Shown here: piece after piece, positions 22,324-35,045 of the stretch
Numbering within the stretch: position 1 is the stretch's first letter
Layout of the letters: the number at the start of each line of letters is the position of its first letter
Assembly (NCBI RefSeq): GCF_029407905.1
Contig: NC_073627.1
Location: 161,267,697 to 161,331,696 of the forward strand
Source: Bubalus kerabau
Taxonomy: Eukaryota > Chordata > Mammalia > Artiodactyla > Bovidae
Reading direction: 5' to 3'
DNA: 64,000 nucleotides
The notes under the pieces: model-generated
Seen by the model: the letters and a program-made list of their open reading frames with translations, nothing else
Told to the model about the DNA's origin: nothing
Databases searched by the model: none
Program-made: the position numbers and the translations under genes

Positions 22324-24294
22324 CACGGCTGCTTTCTCCCTGAAGATAGCCTCCCCAAAGTCAGCCCAGCTAAGGGAGGAGAGCACAAATAAAACAAATG
22401 AAAATATTTTTAAAATATTACAATGAAAAGCCAAATACCCATGACTTAGATTCAACACATGACTTCCAAGGTTGCTCTGAGGGTTCACGTTCAGTCAGAT
22501 GATGAGGAAAGAGAGAAAGGAAAATAAGATTTGGTCAGTTTTTATGGGCTTATATTATTAGTTTTGCACACATTTAGTTGGTCAGAAAACTCATTCATGT
22601 GGCACTACCTAGTGGCAGGAAGGTTGGGAAAAGTAATTCCCAAATGGTTGCTTCAACTAGCAACGATTCTAGACTATGAAATAAGAGTGAATGTGTGGCA
22701 TTCAGCTGGCTGTCTCATGTGAGCTCTGTTTTCTTAAGAGATCTCATGTATCCAAAATGTTTGTGTTTGTATGTATGTATGTGTGTAATGTGAGTTAATA
22801 ATCTAGAAATTCAGTTTTTATTTTCTTGGACTTAAGCCTACAGACATAATTCAGGGATTCCTGTGACATTTAGACTTGTATCTTATATAGATATATTTTA
22901 AATGAGACTCCTTCCCTGTGACGGTTGGTGGCATCCTATGTAGTATACACAAAAGTGTCCACTAGAACAAGGTGGGATATTATTCAGAATTATGTGCAGT
23001 ATATCAGTTAGAAATAAGATCTTCAATTATTTTGATTTCTAATCCATAAAAGCATGGCTATATACATTTGCAAGACCACTTAGGAAACCAAAGATTAAAA
23101 TCAGTTAGTTTTAAATACTCAAAAACAAACAAAATCCAGGAGAGTACAGCCAGTAGCCTAGACTCAGTGGTTCTTAGTGTTGTGTTTTATCTATGTTCCT
23201 CTACAAATTTCTATTCTGATTTCATCCAGTGGCATTAAAATATTTGTTTAGAGTAGTTTTTCATTTGGTGAAATTAAGTAAAAATATTAATCTGCCAGCA
23301 TCCAACATTGAAGTCATTTTTTGGTCTCTTAACAACTGCCTCTCTTCTTAAAAACTTCATTACTCAACTTGATAAAAGGTTCCTACCACTATGCACTATG
23401 TCTACTGATTCAAAAAATAAATTAACTTGGAAACTATTGCTTTTGCTCTTTATTCCACTCCTAGGAAGAGGTAGTTCTGTTGAGGCACCATTAACTTCTC
23501 TAACTAGATTACAGTGTCAGAGGGTGAAGCTTTGGAGTTAAGAAGATAAAGTATTTTGCTTCTGCTCTGAGTCATGGCAAGTTCCATCTTAGTTCTTTAT
23601 GTGGGCAAGGTTGCATTAAGCCCTGGCCCACCAGAATACAGGTTCATCCTGTATCCACCCACTCAGCCACACTGAGATATGTATTAGAAAAAGAGTAAGG
23701 CCTATCTGAGAGAAGAAATATTAAGCCTGACTAATTTCAGCCTGTGGGGTCATCAGAGTTCTCTACTCCCTAGTCTATCTCATTGCCATCGCCAAAAGCT
23801 CCTTTTCTTACTGTAATATTTGATAATCCTTTCCTAATTCAGTGACTTTTTGACATTATCACAAGCACCTCAACACTTTGAACATCATCAGAGACTAGCA
23901 AACCCAAACTTACAAATTTAACCATTAGCTTGTAAGAGATATTTGCTTGGAGAGTTTTCTTTATACTTTTAGCTTCTGAGTTTTTATCATTTTATGATAT
24001 TCAATTTTATATCTTTAGTTTTTCTTGGGTCACTCCTCCTTGTACAGCAGAGCAAAAAAAAGTTAAAATGAGATACATTATATACAGTAAACTAGGAAAA
24101 AGGATAAAATCTTCCAAGAAAATAGAATTGAGCTATCATCAAGTAGTTGTTTTAATAAATAAGGAAATAAAAGATAAAGGGAGTTTGGGAATCTCACTTT
24201 ATCTTAGAGTGGCTTTGATTTCAGGACACTGCTACTTGAGTTTTGAGTCAGAAAATGCTGAATAAATCCATTCTTTGCCCATGTGAAAAAGTTA
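22324..24294. other. No supported gene
   Basis: AT-rich non-coding sequence with small TG/TATG microsatellite stretches near 22765-22785. The short frames lack domains. Confidence 0.45.
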
Positions 24295-24665
24295 TTATGC
24301 CAATCTTCATTTTATTGTATTATTCAGAATGGTCTATTTGATGAAACAATTTCCACATCTCAGTGGATTAATAAAACAGAATTTTATTCTCTATTAACTC
24401 AAAGTCCAATAGGATGGAGAAGGGTGGATGCTCTGCTCCACAGAGTCTCTCAGGAACCCAGGCTCATCCTATCGGGTGGCCCACTGTTTCCAGGTCCTTG
24501 GAGGCATCAGATGAACCCTGTCTTTGGATGGCAGATAAACAAAGAAAGAGAAGTGCACGTAGAGGGTCACCCTGAAGGCTTTTATGAGCCAGGTCTGGGG
24601 GTGGCATACATCACTTTCACTCATATCCCAAGGATCAGACTTCATTAGCTGAAGAGGAGGCTAGG
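24295..24665. repeat. Probable ancient interspersed repeat, family unassigned
   Basis: The order 'ccacatctcagtggattaat', 'ttattctctattaactc', 'aaatgtagtctaatt' resembles an old repeat I have seen in mammalian genomes but cannot name safely. The 121-codon open frame on the plus strand runs through it and has no recognised domain. Confidence 0.35.
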
Positions 24666-25737
24666 AAATGTAGTCTAATTATGATCCCAAAAGGGGAAAA
24701 GGGGTTTTCATGAACACATTCTTTGCCACTCTTCTGCTTATTTTGATTTAGGTGTTCATTTTAGTTTCCAAGATCATGGAAAGCTCACTTCAAAATTATT
24801 GGGATAGAAACCTTTTACTTTCAGATGTATTTAAGCCAGTATCTTTTTGTCTTTTTTTTTTTTTTTAACCACTCTATCTCCAGCCAACTTGTAAGGAACC
24901 TATTAATTACAAAATCTTGATAATAGCACAGATTTAGGGGGATCCAGTTCTGGCACAGTTATTTTTCTAAAGTCCATCAATAAATATAAGGAGAAATGGG
25001 AATCTAGTATACAAAAGTTGTACTATCTCCTTGCACTGAGGAGAAAAAATAATTTATTTGTCAAAAATTCAATTGCTAAGAAGGAAACAGTAACTCTACT
25101 CTCAGAATCACTAATAGGCTAAAGAATCAGCAGGTAAGAAGGCTGGCAACAGAAAACTGTTTGCATTTTATAAGAAAACTATCAGAAACTCAGGAGCAAG
25201 AAAATCCACTTGTAAAAGGTTTTGATCTTGTAGTTAAAACATGAGCTATGGGAAATAGTAAAAGAAAGGAAAGAAGACATTCCAACTCAGCATACATAAG
25301 TTTTATACGCAGGCAAGGAGAAATGGATCAAATTAAGAAGCACATTGAAGTGTTAAAATCTCAACTGGCCTTTTCAAAAGGGTATTGAGAGACACCAAAG
25401 TGAAAAAGAAATGGATTTCTAGAGTCAATAGAGTCAGATTTCATTCTGTAGATAATAAATTAAAGATGTAAGAAGTCTTTCAGCTGCAACTAGGATACAG
25501 AAGTCTTCAGAAGGCAGGGGGATTCAAGGAAAAACAATGTTTAGGGAGGAAGATATGTAAATGCTTGTACTGGGCTCAAAGATACGGGTTTGCAAAGCAA
25601 AAGGAATTCCATCTCTAGTTCATAAGTCTATTTCTCTAGTAGAAATGAATGTGAACTAAAGAAGAAATCTTTTCTGGGAGGGATCAACCAAGGTCTAAGG
25701 AATTCAAGAGTTAGGGGCTGATGCTCCAACCATTTGT
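24666..25737. other. No recognised feature
   Basis: Unique-looking sequence with a T run at 24851-24867. No coding or RNA gene. Confidence 0.5.
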
Positions 25738-25746
25738 ACATAGTAA

Positions 25747-26027
25747 TATCTGCTGCTACTGCTGCTAAGTCACTTCAGTCGTGTCCGACTCTGTGTGACC
25801 CCAGAGACGTCAGCCCACGAGGCTCCCCCATCCCTGGGATTCTCCAGGCAAGAACACTGGTGTGGGTTGCCATTTCCTTCTCCAATGCAGGAAAGTGAAA
25901 AGTGAAAGTGAAGTCGCTCAGTCGTGTCCGACTCTTAGCTACCCCATGGACTGCAGCCCACCAGGCTCCTTCGTCCATGGGATTTTCCAGGCAAGAGTAC
26001 TGGAGTGGGTTGCCATTGCCTTCTCCA
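25747..26027 (-). mobile_element. BOV-A2 SINE, full length
   Basis: Imperfect GCT repeats, two A units and the GAAAGTGAAAAGTGAAAG linker are all present. The TSD 'acatagtaa' is at 25738-25746 and 26028-26036. Confidence 0.95.
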
Positions 26028-26036
26028 ACATAGTAA

Positions 26037-27174
26037 CTTAAATGTTAGCAAATGGCTAAGGAACATGGTGGTTCTTCTGAGGATGGAAAATGAGAGAGAG
26101 AGAGAAGAATTTGGGAAAGTAGGAAATTCCAGGCCATAAACTAGACCAGTCTTTGTTGTAAGCCTGAAATGCTCAGCTCATAAGAAAGAAGTTCCAGCCC
26201 TAGAGACCACACTCAATAAAAACTTGGGATTACAAGAACTCTGGTCTCTAAAGGGGAAATATGAATTAAGATCAATGGGGTAAATACAAAGGAGAAAATG
26301 TAGTAACAAAAAAGAGAAGTCTTTTCATATATATATATTTAAGAAGGTAAGGGCATTTTTAATAAACCTTTCCTAATTTATATATTCATGGCAGAGGGTT
26401 TTACTGTTATTATTTTCTTTTGTTTTACTGTTCTCAGAATATAAGAAGCAGAGTGTTACCATTAGCTTTAAGCAAGACATTTCTCATATGTGAGGGTTAA
26501 ATTCACAGGCACTGGATTCAGGAAATTGATGAATACCCTGGAAAAGCTAAATAATCCAAGAAAGTTTCCTCTTATTTTTTTTTTTCCTTCTTAGTTGTAC
26601 CAGCTATTACAAAGATTTTGAAGTTATCTATGATTTGTAATAGAATGAAGTTCTATCTTGTAACATCCTTTGTGTTTTGAGACATCACTTTTGCTTGGAA
26701 AATGCTTTTATTTATGGAGACATGCTTAGATTTCAGGGGCGGCCAACACCACATGGGTCCTGGGTATTCATGGAGTATAAGTGTGGGACCTGTGCTATAG
26801 CATTCTTATGTGTCTTGGAGTCCCTTTGGAACTTTGCAAGAACATAGTTTTCTAGCTGAAAGAGGTCCATGTGGAGTTGCTAACAATCTCTACTACATGC
26901 AGTGGAAGAAGGCAGTCTTCATCAGGGCACTACTGATGAAAAAATTCCATTTCTCTACCAAGACACTTAGATGAATTCTCCTTTAACGAGGCTTACTAAA
27001 ATAAGAAGAAAATGCAAGAGAGAAAATGCTTTTAGGTATAATCTAGGACTTTAATTTATCTGTAAAAAGGGATACAAGATTTAATTTCAGCTATAAAATA
27101 TCACTGTGGTAAAACAATTTTTATACAATAACATGAAGGGTTAATATAGTTAAAATGTGCAAATTTGGTTGCAA
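26037..27174. other. No recognised feature
   Basis: AT-rich sequence with a short (AT)n at 26327-26338 and a T run near 26575-26585. No supported gene. Confidence 0.5.
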
Positions 27175-27188
27175 AATTGGGGCATTTT

Positions 27189-27516
27189 TTTAAATTTTTA
27201 TTTTATTTTTAAACTTTACAAAATTGTATTAGTTTTGCCAAATATCAAAATGAATCCTCCACAGGTATACATGTGTTCCCCATCCTGAACCCTCCTCCCT
27301 CCTCCCTCTCTATACCATCCCTCTGGGTCGTCCCAGTGCACCAGCCCCAAGCATCCAGTATCATGCATTGAACCTAGACTGGCAACTCATTTCATACATG
27401 ATATTTTACATGTTTCAATGCCATTCTCCCAAATCTTCCCACCCTCTCCCTCTCACACAGAGTCCATAAGACTGTTCTATACATCAGTGTCTCTTTTGCT
27501 GTCTCGTACACAGGGT
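27189..27516 (-). mobile_element. L1 3' UTR fragment
   Basis: The minus-strand 3' end begins as a T-rich run at the left edge and continues for about 320 bp through 'aatcctccacaggtatacat' and 'catccagtatcatgcattg'. The 14-bp TSD 'aattggggcatttt' is at 27175-27188 and 27517-27530. It is 5'-truncated. The 60-codon minus-strand frame here is UTR, not a gene. Confidence 0.95.
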
Positions 27517-27530
27517 AATTGGGGCATTTT

Positions 27531-27934
27531 AATTGTTGGCTTTCTGTTATTTGGGCTCTGCTATTAGCTGACAAATCTTGTACAAGCTTGTCTGGAGAAT
27601 AGGTAGGAGAAGGGGAAACAGAAACTTGGATAATTCATTCTAATTTGGAGTATGCCTTTGGGGGTCACTCAATCAATTTCTCTACTGACCCATATTAGAC
27701 ACTTTGGGGGACAGTATCAAAAGGAATTCTCACAATGGCCTAAGGGGATGGTCTGTCAGTCCAACTGGTCCTTGTTAGACTATAAGCTCGGTGGAAATAA
27801 AAAATTATGATATTTTAATTATGGTGACATAGTTTAGTTCTGAAATATGTGTTAAATCATATTCATGGACTTATGTACTTGAATACAAACCCTCTGTTGA
27901 AAATTTCCTCCTCAGGAAGACAAGAAATTGAAGT
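27531..27934. other. No recognised feature
   Basis: Short unique gap between an L1 end and a Bov-tA. Confidence 0.5.
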
Positions 27935-27944
27935 AACAAATATA

Positions 27945-28143
27945 GTCGCTCAGTTGTGTCCGACTCTTTGTGACCCCATGGACTGTAGCCTACCAGGCTC
28001 CTCTGTCCATGGCATTTTCCAGGCTATAGTACTGGAGTGGATTGCCATTTCCTTCTCCAGCGGAACTTCCCAACCCAGGGATGGAACCCAGGTCTCCTGC
28101 ATTGTAGACAGATGCTTTACCGTCTGAGCCACCAGGGAAGTCC
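27945..28143 (-). mobile_element. Bov-tA SINE, full length
   Basis: The minus-strand head is at 28065-28141 and the A unit at 27947-28060. The TSD 'aacaaatata' is at 27935-27944 and 28144-28153. Confidence 0.95.
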
Positions 28144-28153
28144 AACAAATATA

Positions 28154-29049
28154 TATACATCTTATAACCACAGGAATACAAATGAAGATTCTAGCCAGAT
28201 GCAAAATTGCTTTTTGGAAGATGAAACTGCACATGATTTGTTTCTTGTTGATGTTGATTAAGATACCTTTTCTATATTTGTCAATAATTAGTAAAACAAA
28301 GGAGACTTTGTGAGAAGTATGAATGTCTAACTACATCTTTTAAATGTAAGAGTTTAAATATTTAATTTTGTCAAGCATATCTGATCAGAAGTTATATTTC
28401 TCCACTTAAATAATATATATATATATTTGTGTTAAAATTTGAATTTCCTCTCACTTTGTAAGTGATCTTGCTAATATTGTTCTTTTAAATTAATTCACTA
28501 TTTTTTATTCTCTGGTGAAATATCTTCTTAGATTGAGACAATTTTGCTCTTCTGTGGCATTCTTGTTTTTTTAAAGTTCTCGCTGACTGATTTGACTCCA
28601 GCATAATAAAAGGTCTAATTTATTCAATCACTCTAATTTATTCAGAAAGCAAAATCCATGTGTGTTTTGCCCACATAACTGCATTCACATTGCCTAAGTT
28701 AGTTGTCCAGGCTTCCCAAATATGTGACTATATATGGCTTGTTAAAAACTAATACAGGAGCCACATAAAGATACAAGAAGGGGTTTTCTGATGATCCACT
28801 GATCTTTGGAAGTAAGAATCAAAAGTTGAGGAAAGGTTCTATATCTGCCAATTTGCCATAGTTTAAAGGCTTAGAACGCGCCTGCCTAAGTCCTTCAAGA
28901 ATACATCTAACAAAATGACTCTGATCCCATCTTCCTTTAGCTGTGTTGTAGTCCCAGTCTGGTTCTATAGTTGGTGACCTCTGAAGGCTGATCAGGCTCC
29001 CACCATCACTGGTTCCTTAAGAATGGGTGTGTTTCAAGGATACACACTG
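28154..29049. other. No recognised feature
   Basis: AT-rich, with (AT)n at 28410-28424. No supported gene. Confidence 0.5.
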
Positions 29050-30400
29050 GGATAGAAAAGGTCAGTTTTCATTCCCATCCCAAAGAAAGGCAATGCCAAA
29101 GAATGTTCAAACTACCACGCAATTGCACTCGTTTCACATGCTAGCAAGGTAATGCTCAAAATCGTTCAAGCTGGGCTTCAACAGTATATGAACCAAGGAC
29201 TTCCAGATGTACAAGCTGGATTTAGAAAAAGCAGAGGAACCAGATATCAAATTGCCAACATCTGCTAGATCACAGAAAAAGTGAATTCCAGAAAAAACAA
29301 CTACTTTTGTTTCATGGACTACGCTAAAGCTTTTGACTGTGTGAATCACAACAAACTGGAAAATTCTGAAACCAAATAAGATGGGAATACCAAACCACCT
29401 TACCTGCCTCCTGCAAAACCTGTATGCCATTCAAGAGGCAACAGTTAGAAATTGACACAGAACAATGGACTGGTTCAAAATTGGAAAAGGAGTATACCAA
29501 GGCTGTACACTCTCACCCTTATTTAACTTTAACTTCTATGCAGAGTACATCATGTGAAATGCCAGGCTATTCGAATGAAGCACAAGTTGGAATCAAGATT
29601 GCCAGGAGAAATATCAAAAACCTCAGATGTGCAGATAACACAATCCTAATGGTAGAACGTGAAGAAGAACTAAAAAGCCTCTTGATGAAGGTGAAAGAGG
29701 AGAGTAAAAAAGCTGGCTTAAAACTCAACAGTCAAAAAACAAAGATCATGGCATCCCATCACTTCATGGCAAATAGATGGGGGAACAGTGGAAACAGTGA
29801 CAGACTTTATTTTCTTGATCTCAAAAATCACTGCAAACGGTGACTGCAGCCATGAAATTAAAAGACACTTGCTCCTGGGAAGAAGAGCTATGAAAAACCT
29901 AAATAGCATATTATAAAGCTGACATTACTTTACCGAGAAAGGTCCATATAGTCAAAGCTATTGTTTTCCCAGTAGTCATGTAGGGATGTGAGAGTTGGAC
30001 AATAAAAAAGGCTGAGCATTGAATAACTGATGCCTTCAAACTGTGGTGCTGGAGAAGACGCCTGAGAGTCCCTTGGAAAACAAGGAGATCAAACCAGTCA
30101 ATCCTAAAAGAAATCAACCCTTAATATTCATTGGAAGGACTGGTGCTTAAGCTGAAACTCCAATACTTTGGCCACCTTATGTGAAGAGCTGACTCATTAG
30201 AAAAGACCCTGATGCTGGGAAAGATTGAAGGCAGGAGGAGAAGGGAATGACAGAGGATGAGATGGTTTGATGTTATCACTGACTCGATGGAAATGAGTTT
30301 GAGCAAACTCCAGGAAATAGTGAAGGACAGGGAAGCCTGGAGTGCTGCAGTCCATTGGGTTGCAAAGAGTCGGACATGGCGGAGCAACTGAACAACATCA
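29050..30400 (+). pseudogene. BovB LINE fragment with degraded reverse transcriptase
   Basis: The copy starts in the RT region ('gaaaaggtcagttttcattc') and runs to the 3' end with an AACATCAACA tail. It has several stops and frameshifts. In the 139-codon piece at 29424-29843 the catalytic YADD box is changed to CADN (near 29629-29640), so both the tyrosine and the second aspartate are lost. The domain order is RT, thumb-like region, then the shared SINE/BovB 3' end. It cannot encode an active enzyme. I found no convincing TSD. Confidence 0.92.
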
Positions 30401-31256
30401 ACATAACTCAGGAACAGTCAGATGGAAATGATGGATAGGGTAAAGTATGGGGAAAGTTTGCTGAGCTTCTAAGACCTCTTGGAGCATGCCACTCACCCCA
30501 AATCACATATTCACCAACCCAGGAGCTCTTCAGATCCCCCCTTGTTGGGTTTTATGAGGCTTCATTACATGGGTAGGATCAATCAAACCATTGGCCATTG
30601 GTGACTCACTCAATCTCTACCCCCTTTCTCTTTCCCTGCAGTAGGGGGAGGGACTGAAAGTTTCCACACTCTAATCATACATTAGTTCCCCTGGCAACCA
30701 GCCCTCATCTTTAGAAGAGTTCCAAAAGTCACCTTTTTAACCTAATGAAAGATACTTTTATTGTTATCACCACTTAGGAAATTCCAAGGGTTTTAGGAAC
30801 TCCATGCCAGAAATGGGGATGAAGACTAAATATATATTTCACACACTGTTTCTTGTAATTCTCACAATAACCCTGTGTAAGATTAATATTATTCCACTTT
30901 AGAACCAAGACTGAACCTAGCTCTGGCTCTAAGCCATGTATATATGGTGACTAATATGCTATAGGGTTTCATATAAAACAAACATTAGGCAGGCAGTCTA
31001 TATTTATGTAATGATAATTCCTCAGCACATGAAACTTGAAGATGTGTGTGGCTCTGCAACTCAGATCTCATAATTTTCTGATATTCCAGAACCCCACTGA
31101 ATACACCCACTCTATCATTAAACAAAATTTCAAAAAAAAGAAACCTGATCGGGGTTTATTAGGACTGCAGCCTGGGAAATATAGATTCAAGAAGCACTTG
31201 AATTGTTTTCCGCTAGATTTCAAAATGAGGGGAATTTATAAAGGTCCAAAAGAAAC
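30401..31256. other. No recognised feature
   Basis: Non-coding sequence. A pyrimidine-rich, slightly GC-richer block lies at 30480-30700, without an assigned family. Confidence 0.45.
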
Positions 31257-31268
31257 AAAAACCCTGTG

Positions 31269-31546
31269 CTGCTGCTGCTGCTGCTAAGTCGCTTCAGTCA
31301 TGCCCGACTCTGTGTGACCCCATAGACAGCAGCCCATCAGGCTCCACCGTCCCTGGGATTCTCCAGGCAAGAACACTGGAGTGGGTTGCCATTTCCTTCT
31401 CCAAAGCATGAAAGTGAAAAGTGAAAGTGAAGTCACTCAGTCTTGTCCAACTCTTAGCGACCCCATGGACTGCAGCCTACCAGGCTCCTCTGCCCGTGGG
31501 ATTCTGCAGGCAAGAGTACTGGAGTGGGGTGCCATCGCCTTCTCCG
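31269..31546 (-). mobile_element. BOV-A2 SINE, full length
   Basis: A (GCT)n tract is followed by two A units with the AAGTGAAAAGTGAAAG linker. The TSD 'aaaaaccctgtg' is at 31257-31268 and 31547-31558. The downstream TSD copy is itself part of a 33-bp tandem duplication. Confidence 0.96.
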
Positions 31547-31612
31547 AAAAACCCTGTGAGGTTACATCAATTGTTTGTCAAAAACCCTGTGAGGTTACAT
31601 CAATTGTTTGTC
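31547..31612. repeat. 33-bp exact tandem duplication
   Basis: Two identical 33-bp units lie at 31547-31579 and 31580-31612, each starting 'aaaaaccctgtgagg'. They abut the BOV-A2 insertion, so the TSD word occurs three times in all. Confidence 0.97.
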
Positions 31613-32392
31613 AAGAATTAGAATCATAGCTAACAAGGTTTAAGAGTACTTGTTAAGAAAGGAGTGGTTGGGCTCTAAAATGGTTACATAGTCTCAAAGG
31701 GTAGAGGAAACTTTGAAACTACATGTTGCAGCTAGCAGCTGCTAGCAGATATTATTTTGAAAACTGGCTGGTAGTATTCTTTTGGTTTTCAAGGAAAGGC
31801 ATTTTATTTTAAATATAGCAGTGTGCACATATCAATCCCAAACTCCCAATCTATCACTGGTGGTATTCTTGAGTTTGATACAGTTCAGAAAAAAATTCAA
31901 GTTCTCAGTGATGTAGGAACATGTCCGAAACAACATCTCCATTTTGGATGCCTGAGCCAGTTAATCCATTTTGATTTTTGAATGATCTTAAATATGTCAG
32001 CACCATCCTCTACAAGCTCTGCCCCCTCTGCTGGAAGCAGATGCTCTCCTGTGTATTTGCCTTGGGATCTGCTACAGGGGGCTCATTCCAGATACTAGCT
32101 GTGGGCCATGCTATCCTCATAGGCCCGTTAGGTATATTTTTTAATCCATAGATTTGCAACAAAACCCTTCTCTCAAATTCAAAGGAAATAAAACAAGAGG
32201 CAGTCACTCATTTGGATCAATTTTTCATCTTTTTCTACTCATTTTTTCTTCACTGGACAAAGAATAATGTACTAGAGTACTGAATTAAATTTATCCCAAC
32301 TGTCTTCCAAATTTAATTTTTATAAAATAGCCCCCCAAAACATGTCTCTTATATTTGGCTTTATTAAGGGAAATCAGTATAAACTAGTGGCT
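31613..32392. other. No recognised feature
   Basis: Unique-looking sequence with one 'agctagcagctgctagcag' quasi-palindrome at 31731-31749. No supported gene. Confidence 0.45.
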
Positions 32393-32404
32393 AGGGCATA
32401 GAAT

Positions 32405-32662
32405 ACTCCAGTACTCTTGCCTAGAAAATCCCATGGATGGAGGAGCCTGGTAGGCTGCAGTCCATGGGGTCGCTACGAGTTGGACGTGACTGAGCGACTT
32501 CACTTTCATTTTTCACTTTCACACAATGGAGAAGGCAATGGCAACCCACTCCAGTGTTCTTGCCTGGAGAATCCCAGGGACAGCGGGGCCTGGTGGGCTG
32601 CCGTCTATGGGGTTGCACAGAGTCAGACATGACTGAAGTGACTTAGCAGCAGCAGCAGCAGC
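32405..32662 (+). mobile_element. BOV-A2 SINE
   Basis: Two A units and an (AGC)6 tail, with a 12-bp TSD 'agggcatagaat' at 32393-32404 and 32663-32674. The first unit lacks about 25 bases of its usual start. Confidence 0.96.
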
Positions 32663-32674
32663 AGGGCATAGAAT

Positions 32675-32870
32675 CTGGAATCAGAAATTGAGGTTCACCA
32701 CTGATCTTGGACATACTATGGAACCACTGAGAAAGCCTCATTTCTCTCACGTAAAAAGTGGAGATAATGGTAACTAACACTATCCTCATTGGATTGTTGT
32801 GAACATTAAATGTCCATATAAAGAGTTTAGCATGTTGCCTGGCCTAGGATAAGTAGTGACGAGCAATTAG
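32675..32870 (+). mobile_element. MIR SINE remnant
   Basis: The phrases 'ctggaatcagaaattgaggt', 'cctcatttctctcacgtaaa' and 'cattggattgttgtgaacat' fall in the order of the MIR core and 3' part. It is an ancient tRNA-derived SINE. Confidence 0.65.
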
Positions 32871-32894
32871 CTGTCTTTGCTGTAGTCATTTTAC

Positions 32895-33055
32895 ATTACA
32901 TTGGAGTCAGTCCTATCCAGATGCACATTGAAATTACCTGGGGAAATTTAAAAACCACTGATGCCCAGGTACACCTGGCAGAGATTCTGATTTACTTCAT
33001 TTGGGGGTAGTTCTGGACAACTTGATTATCAGAAATGTTGTTCTTTCACATAACC
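32895..33055 (+). mobile_element. MER5-like DNA transposon remnant
   Basis: The phrases 'gcacattgaaattacctggg', 'gagattctgattt' and 'ggacaacttgattatcag' follow MER5A order. Confidence 0.55.
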
Positions 33056-33419
33056 CCCAATATAACACTTTGTACGTGGTAGGTGCATGCCTTATAAATA
33101 ATCCTTAAATAACATAATAAGCACAGTTTAAACTTCTAGCAATGGAATCCAAATACTCGCCCATCTTTACCTGAGCATTGGAAGGTGGTTATTTTTTAAC
33201 AAGTCCCCAGATTTCAGGGAGATAGACAAAGAAAAGCAAGAAAGCAAATTATTACATTATCCAAACATTCTCAATCAATCAGCTAATATATCTTTGAGCA
33301 GGACCACATTCAAAGTTAATTAATGAGGATCCTGAAGTATTCTAAAATGTTATTCCTGGACATGTTATTACTTAGAATAGTCATGTGTCATGGCCCAGTT
33401 AGGCAGAAGGTCTGGAATT

Positions 33420-33580
33420 CTGTTACAAAACCCAGGATCTCACTTTAGAACCACCACTTGCTTTTAAAATCCTGAGTAAGTTGCTAATCTTCCTTCAGGA
33501 TCAGATTCTTCATTTGCAAAGCAGATTAATACCTATTTAACATGGTTCCCGAAATTATCAAATGAGACAGTATTAATCAT
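33420..33580 (+). mobile_element. MIR-like remnant
   Basis: The phrases 'cctgagtaagttgctaatc', 'cttcatttgcaaagcag' and 'attatcaaatgagacag' resemble diverged MIR. The stretch 33650-33732 resembles an L2/MIR 3' tail, into which the BovB at 33747 inserted. Confidence 0.4.
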
Positions 33581-35045
33581 TTTTTCCTTTATAAAGTTTA
33601 TATACATTAAATAATTTTCAGTATAGTTATATTCTCTGGCTCTCTAGCCTTCCAACAGCCTCCCCTCTTCTTCATAATGCCAGGAATCTAGCTTATTATC
33701 TGGTACATGAAAGATGTTTAATAGATGTTTGATGAAAGAATATATGTGATGGGTGATGGAAGTAAAGTCTGATGCTGTAAAGAGCAATATTGCATAGGAA
33801 CCTGGAATGTTAGGTCCATGAATCAAGGCAAATTGGAAGTGCTCAAACAGGAGATGGCAAGAGTGATTTCTTCCATTATAGGAATCAGCGAACTAAAATG
33901 AACTGGAAAGGGTGAATTTAACTCAGATGACCATTATATCTACTCCTGTGGGCAAGAGACGAAATGGAGTACCTGTCATAGTTAACAACAGTCTGAAATG
34001 CAGTACTTGGATGCAATCTCAAAATTGACAGAATGATCTCTGTTCATTTCCAAGGCAAACCATTCAATATCACAGTAATCCAAGTCTATGCCCCAACCAG
34101 TAATGCTGAACAAGCTGAAGTTGAACAGTTCTATGAAGATCTACAATACCTTCCAGAACTAATACCCAAAAAAGATGTCCTCTTCATTATAGGAGACTGG
34201 AATGCAAAATTAGGAAGTCAAGAAATACCTGGAGTAACAGATAAATTTAGCCTTGGAGTACAAAACAAAGCAGGTCAAAGGCTAACAGAGTTTTGCCACG
34301 AGAATGCACTGGTCATAGCAAACACCCTCTTCCAACAACACAAGAGAAGACTGTACACATGGACATCACCAGATGGTCAGTACCAAAATCAGATTGATTA
34401 CATTCTTTGCAGCCAAAGATGGAGAAGTTCTATAGAGTCAGCAAAAACATGACCAGGAGCTGACTGTGGCTCAGATCATGAACTCCTTATTGCCAAATTG
34501 AGACTTAAATTGAAGAAAGTAGGGAAAACCAATAGACCATTAGGTATGACCTAAATCAAATCCCTAATGATTATACAGTGGAAGTGAAAAATAGATTCAA
34601 GGGATTAGATCTAATAGAGTGCCTGATGAACTATGGACCAAGGTTCATGACACTGTACAGGAGGCAGTGATCAAGAGCATCCCCAAGAAAAAGAAACACA
34701 ACAAGGCAAAATGGTTATCTGAGGAGGCCTTACAAATAGCTGAGAAAAGAAGAGAAGTGAAAGGCAAAGGAATAAAAGGAGAGATATACCCATTTGAATG
34801 CAGAGTTCCAAAGAATAGCAAAGAGAGATAAGAAAGCCTTCCTCAGTGATCAATGCAAAGAAATAGAGGAAGATAGAATGGAAAAGATTAGAGATCTTTT
34901 CAAGAAAATTAGAGATACCAAGGGAATATTTCATGCAAAGATGAGTGCAATTAAGGACAGAAATTATATGCACCTAACAGAAACAGAAGCTATTAAGAAG
35001 AGGTGGCAATAATACACAGAAAAACTATACAAAAAAGATCTTCAT

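Noticed and set aside
34033..34452. 139-codon frame as a host nuclease gene
   Set aside because: The endonuclease motifs are those of BovB, and the frame sits inside a TSD-bounded LINE.
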